DNA of 12,147 nucleotides from an uncultured Alphaproteobacteria bacterium (GTDB lineage: Bacteria; Pseudomonadota; Alphaproteobacteria; Caulobacterales; Hyphomonadaceae). The notes beneath the pieces are model-generated. The model was not told where the DNA came from. It ran no database searches and was given only the letters and a program-made list of their open reading frames with translations. A program made the translations under genes and the position numbers. The first letter of the stretch is position 1, and each line of letters begins with the position of its first letter. Positions 7,217 through 12,147 of this stretch are shown piece after piece. The stretch lies in NCBI GenBank assembly GCA_903831485.1, contig CAIKXW010000330.1, positions 1 through 12,147 on the forward strand, written 5' to 3'.

Positions 7217-9505
7217 ATGCGTGCACATATCCTGTTGCTCGGATCGACGATTGCGCTCGCTGCGTGCAACGTCTCTCCCACGCTTGAGGAAGGCTCCGCC
7301 GCCAGCCCGCGCTTTGCCGCCGAAATCCGCCGCACCGCCTTTGGCGTCCCGCACATCAAGGCCGAGGACATGGGCGGCATCGGCTATGGCTATGGCTACG
7401 CCAGCGCGCAGGACAATGTATGCGAGATCGCGGATCGCCTTCTCACCGTGTCGGGCGAGCGCGCAAAGTTCCTTGGACCGGGCGACAACGACGCCAACGT
7501 CACGAGCGATCTCTATCACCAGCGCATCATCCAGTCGCGCCGCGTGGAAGACCTGCTCAATGGTCCGCCAAGCTCCGCCAACACGCCGACAGGCGAGTCG
7601 CTCGCGCTCGCCGAAGGCTATGTCGCCGGATACAATCGCTATCTGCGTGAGAGCCAGGACAATATCGCCGATCCGCGCTGCAAGGGCGCCGCGTGGGTGC
7701 GCGAGATCACGGCGCTCGATTTCTGGCGCCATATGTATGTCGGCCAGACGGTTGACGGCTTCTTCGCGCCCACCACCAGCGCCGCCCCTCCTGGCGCAGA
7801 CCGCGCCGCCATCGCGCCAGACCTGATCCCCGAAGACGCATCGGGCTGGGGCTCCAACGCTTACGCGATTGGTCGCGAGATGACCAGGAACGGCAAGGGC
7901 GTGCTGCTGGGCAATCCGCATTATCCGTGGGATGGCGTCAACCGCTTCTACCGCGCGCACTTCATCATTCCGGGCGACATCAACATCGTCGGGATCAGCT
8001 ATATTGGAATGCCGATGATCCGCATCGGCCACAACGAGACGCTGGCATGGAGCAACACCGTCTCCACAGCGCGCCGGCACGGCTATTTCGAACTCACGCT
8101 CAACCCTGACGACCCGACGCAATACCGGTACGAAGGCGCGTGGGTCCCGATGGAAAAGCAGGACGTTGCCGTTTCGGTCATGCGCAACGGCGTCGCGCAG
8201 CCAGAAACACGCACGCTCTATTCCACACGCTGGGGCCCGCTGTTCGAATCCGAAAGCTTCCCGTGGACGCGGGAAAAGGCCTACGCCCTGCGCACGATGG
8301 AAACCGGCCTGCGCGATCCGGATCAGTACATGGCCGTGTGGCGCGCCAGGACAGTGCGCGAGATGAAGTCCGCGCTCGCTCGCTGGCAGTCCTTCCGCTT
8401 CAACGCCACCGCCGTCGATTCAACCGGCGAGGCGCTGTATGGCGACATGGGTCTCATCCCGAATGTCTCGCGGGAGCTGGCGGCGAAGTGCGCGACCTCG
8501 GGTTTCGCAAAGGAACAGTGGGAGAAGACGCGCTACCCTGTGCTCGATGGATCGCGCCGGGCATGCGACTGGGCATCGGACCCGGACGCGTCTGCCCCCG
8601 GAGCCGTTGGCGCCGCTGCCGGACCTCACCAGTTCCGCACCGACTACGTCCTGCAGAGCAATGACAGCTACTGGCTCACCAACATGTACGCGCCGATCAC
8701 CGGCCTCAGCCCCGTTTTCGGCGACGAGGCGACCCCGCGTAGCCTGCGCACGCGCGCCGCGCACGAGCAGGTCGAGCGCCGGATGAAGGGTACGGACGGG
8801 TTCGGCGCGCCCAAGTTCGATCTCGAAACCATGAAGCAGGTAATGCTCTCCAACCGGCACCATGGCGGCGAACTCGTTCGCGACGACCTCGTCGCCACAT
8901 GCCGCGCCGCCAACAAGCCGAAGCTTGCTGCTGCGTGCGACACGCTTGCGAAGTGGGACCTCAAGGTAGACCTCGACAGCCGGGGCGCGCATCTGTTCCA
9001 TCTCTTCGCCGAAGCGGGCGGCATTCGCTTCAAGGACGCTTTCGATCCGAAGAACGCTGTCCATACGCCGGCCAAGCTCGACACGAGCGATGTGCGCGTG
9101 ATCGCCGCGCTTGAGACAGCTGTCGACAAGCTCGCCGAGCTCAAAATCCCGGTCGATGCGCGTCTCGGCGACGTGCAGGCCGAAACACGCAATGGCAAGC
9201 GCATCCCCATCCACGGCGGCGCCGGCCCCGAAGGCGTGTTCAACGTCATCACGGTCGAGGAGCTTGAAGCGGAGAAAGGCTGGACCAGCATCCGCCATGG
9301 CGCGAGCTGGATCTATGCGGTGGAATTCACGGAGCAGGGGCCGAGATCGGAGGGCTTCCTGTCCTATTCCCAGTCCACCGACCCGACCTCCCCGCATCAC
9401 AGCGACCAGACCGAACTCTATTCCCGCAAGGGCTGGGACGACCTGCTCTGGCGCGATGCTGATGTCGAGAAGGCAACCGTCTCACGCGTGACGATCAGCG
9501 AGTAA
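7217..9505 (+). CDS. Penicillin acylase-family (Ntn-hydrolase) lipoprotein
   Basis: A 762-aa precursor of the penicillin / aculeacin A / acyl-homoserine-lactone acylase family, which hydrolyse amide bonds linking an acyl chain to an amine. The start at 7217 has AAGGAG 7 nt upstream and begins a lipoprotein signal with lipobox LAAC, C17 being the lipidated residue; the product is thus predicted to be membrane-anchored in the periplasm. The alpha chain and spacer run to about G212. S213 in GWG-SNAYAIG is the expected nucleophile and, after self-cleavage, the N-terminus of the beta chain. Supporting family motifs are LLGNPHYPWDG and AWSNTV after it, and LQSNDSYWLTN, which probably holds the oxyanion/structural Asn. 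The frame is open further upstream to 6995, but that part overlaps the GFA gene and lacks a ribosome site. maiA starts 5 nt after the stop. The substrate (AHL signals, lipopeptides, an aromatic amide) cannot be told from sequence. Confidence 0.9.
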   Translation: MRAHILLLGSTIALAACNVSPTLEEGSAASPRFAAEIRRTAFGVPHIKAEDMGGIGYGYGYASAQDNVCEIADRLLTVSGERAKFLGPGDNDANVTSDLYHQRIIQSRRVEDLLNGPPSSANTPTGESLALAEGYVAGYNRYLRESQDNIADPRCKGAAWVREITALDFWRHMYVGQTVDGFFAPTTSAAPPGADRAAIAPDLIPEDASGWGSNAYAIGREMTRNGKGVLLGNPHYPWDGVNRFYRAHFIIPGDINIVGISYIGMPMIRIGHNETLAWSNTVSTARRHGYFELTLNPDDPTQYRYEGAWVPMEKQDVAVSVMRNGVAQPETRTLYSTRWGPLFESESFPWTREKAYALRTMETGLRDPDQYMAVWRARTVREMKSALARWQSFRFNATAVDSTGEALYGDMGLIPNVSRELAAKCATSGFAKEQWEKTRYPVLDGSRRACDWASDPDASAPGAVGAAAGPHQFRTDYVLQSNDSYWLTNMYAPITGLSPVFGDEATPRSLRTRAAHEQVERRMKGTDGFGAPKFDLETMKQVMLSNRHHGGELVRDDLVATCRAANKPKLAAACDTLAKWDLKVDLDSRGAHLFHLFAEAGGIRFKDAFDPKNAVHTPAKLDTSDVRVIAALETAVDKLAELKIPVDARLGDVQAETRNGKRIPIHGGAGPEGVFNVITVEELEAEKGWTSIRHGASWIYAVEFTEQGPRSEGFLSYSQSTDPTSPHHSDQTELYSRKGWDDLLWRDADVEKATVSRVTISE

Positions 9506-9510
9506 CACGA

Positions 9511-10158
9511 ATGAGCGAGACGATCCTCTACGGCTACTGGCGCTCCTCGGCCACCTATCGCACGCGCATCGCGTTGAACCTGAAGGGCGTCGGCTATCGC
9601 ACCGTGGGCGTCCACCTGCTGAAGGACGAGCAGACCAGGCCGGAACACCTCGCGCGCCATCCGTCCGGCCGCGTGCCCATCCTCGAGATCGACGGCCATC
9701 GCATTGGCCAGTCGATGGCGATGATCGACTATCTGGACGAGACCCGCCCCGAGCCTCCCCTGCTGCCGCGCGAGCCACACCTGCGCGCCCGCGTGCGCGA
9801 CCTCAAGGATCAGATCGTCGCCGACATCCATCCGCTCAACAACACGTCCGTGCTCGCGCGCCTGCGCAGCCAGTTCGGGGCTGACGATGCGGCTATCGCC
9901 AGCTGGTACGAACACTGGATCGTCCGCGGGTTCGAGGTGCTGGAACAGATGCTGCCGTCTTGCGGCGGCTACTGCGTCGGAGACAAGCCGACCCTTGCCG
10001 ACATCGTCCTTGTTCCCCAGGTTGCCAACGCCCGCCGCTATCCGCAGATCGACCTTGCCCCGTTCCCCAACATCGTCCGCATCGACGCCGCGTTGAAGAA
10101 GCTGAAGCCCTTTCACGATGCCGCGCCGGAACAACAGCCGGGGGCGATGCAGCAATGA
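9511..10158 (+). CDS. maiA: Maleylacetoacetate isomerase (zeta-class glutathione S-transferase)
   Basis: A cytosolic, glutathione-dependent cis-trans isomerase turning maleylacetoacetate into fumarylacetoacetate. The 215-aa length is normal. The N-terminal thioredoxin-like domain (about 1-82) carries the zeta-class motif R11-S-S-A-T-Y-R17, then RVPILEIDG and QSMAMIDYLDE for glutathione binding. The all-helical domain (about 90-215) has DIHPLNN and the GDKPTLADIVLVPQVANARR helix. Residue 14 is Ala where the human enzyme has Cys in SSCS; as I recall, bacterial MaiA often varies here, so activity is not doubted. The ATG is only 5 nt after the acylase stop with no clear Shine-Dalgarno, and the stop overlaps the hmgA start by 4 nt (ATGA), so expression is likely coupled on both sides. 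Maleylpyruvate isomerase is a related alternative, but the hmgA partner strongly supports MaiA. Confidence 0.94.
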   Translation: MSETILYGYWRSSATYRTRIALNLKGVGYRTVGVHLLKDEQTRPEHLARHPSGRVPILEIDGHRIGQSMAMIDYLDETRPEPPLLPREPHLRARVRDLKDQIVADIHPLNNTSVLARLRSQFGADDAAIASWYEHWIVRGFEVLEQMLPSCGGYCVGDKPTLADIVLVPQVANARRYPQIDLAPFPNIVRIDAALKKLKPFHDAAPEQQPGAMQQ

Positions 10159-11309
10159 CCAAAGGCAAGTGGATCCCGGTGCAAGGCGCCGAGGGCAAGC
10201 ATTCGAAACAGGCCCACGCAGACCTGCCCGAAGGCACGTACGAACGCGAAATGTCGAAGGAAGGCTTCTTCGGCCCCGCCGCCTTCTTCTATCACCCCAA
10301 ACCGCCGACGGGCTGGGTCAACTTCGAAGGACCGCTGCGCCCGCGTGCGTTCGATCTGACGCAAACGCACGGCGGTCGCGGCAGCGGCACGCCCTCGCCG
10401 TGGCAGGCGCCGGTGATCCTGCACAACAAGGCGTGCGAAATACGTTACTGGCGCATGGCGCATAATCAGGAACGCATCGCGCGAAACTCGGATGGCGACA
10501 CGCTGTTGTTTATCCACGAGGGATTTGGCCACCTCTACACCGACTGGGGCCACGTAGAGGTTGAAGCGGGCGACTATGTCTACCTGCCGCGCGGCGCGAT
10601 GTGGCTGATGGACCGCGGAACTGCGGACCTGGTTGAACTTCTGATCATCGAAGCGACCAATGCGCATTTCACCTTGCCGGATCGCGGCCTGCTCGGCCCA
10701 CACGCCATCTTCGATCCCGCAGTCTTGCAGACGCCACGCATCGACGCCGCGCATCAGGTGATGCAGACCAATCCCAACGCGTGGACGGTGGAGGTCAAGA
10801 AGCGCGGGCAGGTGTCGACAATCACCTACCCCTATTTCCCGATGAACGCTGTCGGCTGGCACGGCGATCTCGCGCCGGTGAAGCTGAACGTGCGCGACAT
10901 CCGCCCGGTCGTCTCGCACCGTTACCACCTGCCGCCCAGTGTTCACACCACCTTCCTGTCGGACCGCTTCGTGGTCTGCACCTTCGCCCCGCGCCCGTTC
11001 GAGACCGACCCCGGTGCGATCAAGGTGCCTTTCTTCCACAACAACGACGATTTCGACGAAGTGCTGTTTTATCACGCCGGAGACTTCTTCAGTCGCGACA
11101 ACATCAAGGCCGGGATGATGACCTTCCACCCCTCCGGTTTCACGCACGGTCCACACCCGAAGGCGCTGAAGAAGATGTTCGTGCAGGAAAAGCCGATGAC
11201 GGACGAGTACGCCGTCATGATCGATACGCGCGATCCGCTCGATGTAGGCCCGGCAGCCGAGGGGCTGGAAAATCGGGACTACGTGAACAGCTGGAAGACG
11301 AGCGAGTAG
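10155..11309 (+). CDS. hmgA: Homogentisate 1,2-dioxygenase, short (about 385-aa) form
   Basis: Cleaves the homogentisate ring with O2 to maleylacetoacetate in the cytoplasm, directly before MaiA. It is 384 aa, shorter than the 430-445 aa of the human/Pseudomonas type, and lacks that type's HRNCMSE signature. Opening segments YEREMSKEGFFGPAAF and FEGPLRPRAFDLTQ, and C-terminal HNNDDFDEVLFYHAGDF plus FHPSGFTHGPHP, fit the other bacterial homogentisate dioxygenase form with a bicupin fold. Likely Fe(II) ligands, by matching the order and spacing of human H335/E341/H371, are H295, E302 and H331; H325 and H334 are nearby. The ATG at 10155 overlaps the maiA stop by 4 nt; the same frame is open back to 9960 but inside maiA. 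A GGGGG at 10140-10144 is a poor ribosome site, so coupling to maiA is likely. The neighbouring maiA supports the function. Another ring-cleaving cupin specificity cannot be fully excluded. Confidence 0.88.
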   Translation: MTKGKWIPVQGAEGKHSKQAHADLPEGTYEREMSKEGFFGPAAFFYHPKPPTGWVNFEGPLRPRAFDLTQTHGGRGSGTPSPWQAPVILHNKACEIRYWRMAHNQERIARNSDGDTLLFIHEGFGHLYTDWGHVEVEAGDYVYLPRGAMWLMDRGTADLVELLIIEATNAHFTLPDRGLLGPHAIFDPAVLQTPRIDAAHQVMQTNPNAWTVEVKKRGQVSTITYPYFPMNAVGWHGDLAPVKLNVRDIRPVVSHRYHLPPSVHTTFLSDRFVVCTFAPRPFETDPGAIKVPFFHNNDDFDEVLFYHAGDFFSRDNIKAGMMTFHPSGFTHGPHPKALKKMFVQEKPMTDEYAVMIDTRDPLDVGPAAEGLENRDYVNSWKTSE

Positions 11310-11312
11310 GGC

Positions 11313-12147
11313 GTGAGTTACGATCTCTACCTGCGCCCTGATGCGTTCGACGCCGATGCAATCCGTGACTGGTTCACGGCGCGGCCGATCTACCAGGTCG
11401 AAGACGAGCAGGTGACCTACGCGAATCCGGAAACCGGCGTCTACTTCACATTCCATATCGACGCGACCACTGAGGCAGTCGAAGGCGACGAAGGGCCCGG
11501 TCGCCCGTCCGTCGCCTTCAACATGAACTATTTCCGCCCGCACACCTTTGCACTGGAAGCCGAGCCGGCGATCGCCGCCTTTCTCGCGCGCTTCCCGTCA
11601 CGCATCGATGATCCCCAGCGCATGGGTGCTGGGCCATACACGCGCGAAGGATTTCTCGAGGGCTGGAATTGCGGCAACCGCTCCACCTTCTCCATCGCCG
11701 CGAAGCAGGGCATGGACCGCCCGCTTTCCGCCGACCCTGCTCGCGTCGAAGCCGCCTGGGCATGGAACTACGGCCGCGCCCAGCTTCAGACAGAAGCCGG
11801 CGAGAATCTCTTCGTGCCCAAGATCGTCTGGCTCCAGCCCACACCCGGCGCTGAGCCCGAGCCCGCCATAACCTGGACATTCGGCGTGGCCACCCTCATC
11901 CCAGAAAGCCTCATCACTCGCGTGGTGCTGGTGCGGCAGGAGCGGCCAAAACTGCTCAAGATGTTCGCCCGCAATCCCGATCCGAAATTCGAGTACAAGC
12001 TGCTTGGCGTCGAAAGCGGCATCCGCATCGCCGGGGTCAAACGCGGCGAGATCGACGGCCGCCCGGCTCTCTTCACGCCGGCAACCGGCCCCCTCGAGAT
12101 GCAGACGCTGTTCTCCGGCGCCTGGTCCGCCCCGCAATTCCGGCTGC
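11313..12147 (+). CDS. Unrecognised protein after hmgA, 3'-truncated by the window
   Basis: An uninterrupted frame of 278 codons runs from a GTG at 11313 to the window edge. I do not recognise the family. It begins MSYDLYLRPDAFD and shows no signal peptide or membrane helix. The first part (about 1-90) is acidic and alternates strands and helices (TYANPETGVYFTFHID, PSVAFNMNYFRP); the middle has Trp-rich segments (FLEGWNCGNRSTFS and AAWAWNYGRAQ); the later part has a KIVWLQP strand, a VVLVRQERPKLLKMF stretch and a KYLLG-like strand followed by GVESGIRIAGVKRGE. Third-position GC is high as in its neighbours, so it looks like a real gene. The GTG is 3 nt after the hmgA stop, with AGGG (11308-11311) almost touching it; reinitiation after hmgA is likely. 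Co-transcription with maiA/hmgA is inferred; no function can be assigned. Confidence 0.75.
   Translation, partial: MSYDLYLRPDAFDADAIRDWFTARPIYQVEDEQVTYANPETGVYFTFHIDATTEAVEGDEGPGRPSVAFNMNYFRPHTFALEAEPAIAAFLARFPSRIDDPQRMGAGPYTREGFLEGWNCGNRSTFSIAAKQGMDRPLSADPARVEAAWAWNYGRAQLQTEAGENLFVPKIVWLQPTPGAEPEPAITWTFGVATLIPESLITRVVLVRQERPKLLKMFARNPDPKFEYKLLGVESGIRIAGVKRGEIDGRPALFTPATGPLEMQTLFSGAWSAPQFRL

Noticed and set aside
9960..10154. Upstream extension of the hmgA frame into maiA
   Set aside because: Arg-rich out-of-frame reading of maiA; family similarity starts only after the ATG at 10155.
10113..11543. 476-aa open frame on the minus strand opposite hmgA
   Set aside because: It is antisense to a clear homogentisate dioxygenase, has low-complexity Arg/Ala/Val-rich composition with no domain motif, and is the mirror of high third-position GC.
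1..12147. CRISPR array, tRNA, rRNA, insertion sequence, phage or defence genes
   Set aside because: I read the gaps and both strands and saw no spaced repeat array, cloverleaf, transposase or terminal inverted repeats.

Overview
This is a GC-rich, densely packed stretch of bacterial chromosome with every supported gene on the + strand. The gene content (bifunctional CysNC, isoquinoline-oxidoreductase-type molybdenum hydroxylase, HppD/MaiA/HmgA tyrosine catabolism, penicillin-acylase-family lipoprotein, GFA protein) and one promoter resembling the Caulobacter housekeeping -10 box suggest an alphaproteobacterium, perhaps of the Caulobacterales/Hyphomonadales or sphingomonad type. That placement is inference; no rRNA or other taxonomic marker is present.

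Layout. At 1-1442 lies the 3' part of cysNC (sulfate activation), cut by the window edge at its GTPase G4 motif. At 1481-2134 is a ZIP-family metal transporter. At 2264-3669 are hppD (4-hydroxyphenylpyruvate dioxygenase) and a translationally coupled NTF2/SnoaL-like protein. After a 210-bp gap holding short direct repeats, a -10-like box and a hairpin comes an iorA-iorB pair (3880-6609): a [2Fe-2S] subunit and a Tat-exported molybdopterin subunit with a lipobox-like cysteine. A perfect 14-bp stem (6625-6656) closes this unit. A GFA/CENP-V-fold zinc protein follows (6684-7139). The last unit, probably one transcript from about 7190, holds a penicillin-acylase-family lipoprotein (7217-9505), maiA (9511-10158), hmgA (10155-11309) and an unrecognised ORF that runs off the window (11313 onward).

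How it works together. HppD makes homogentisate from 4-hydroxyphenylpyruvate, HmgA opens the ring to maleylacetoacetate, and MaiA isomerises it to fumarylacetoacetate. The next enzyme, fumarylacetoacetase, is not in the window. The molybdenum hydroxylase, GFA protein and acylase lie between hppD and maiA/hmgA, so this could be an enlarged aromatic or N-heterocycle catabolic locus, but nothing in the sequence proves a shared substrate. I found no tRNA, rRNA, CRISPR, phage, transposon or defence system, and no clear evidence of a wholly new system. The best leads are the acylase-maiA-hmgA-unknown operon, the lipoprotein-like Tat signal on IorB, the coupled NTF2-like protein, and the unrecognised last ORF.
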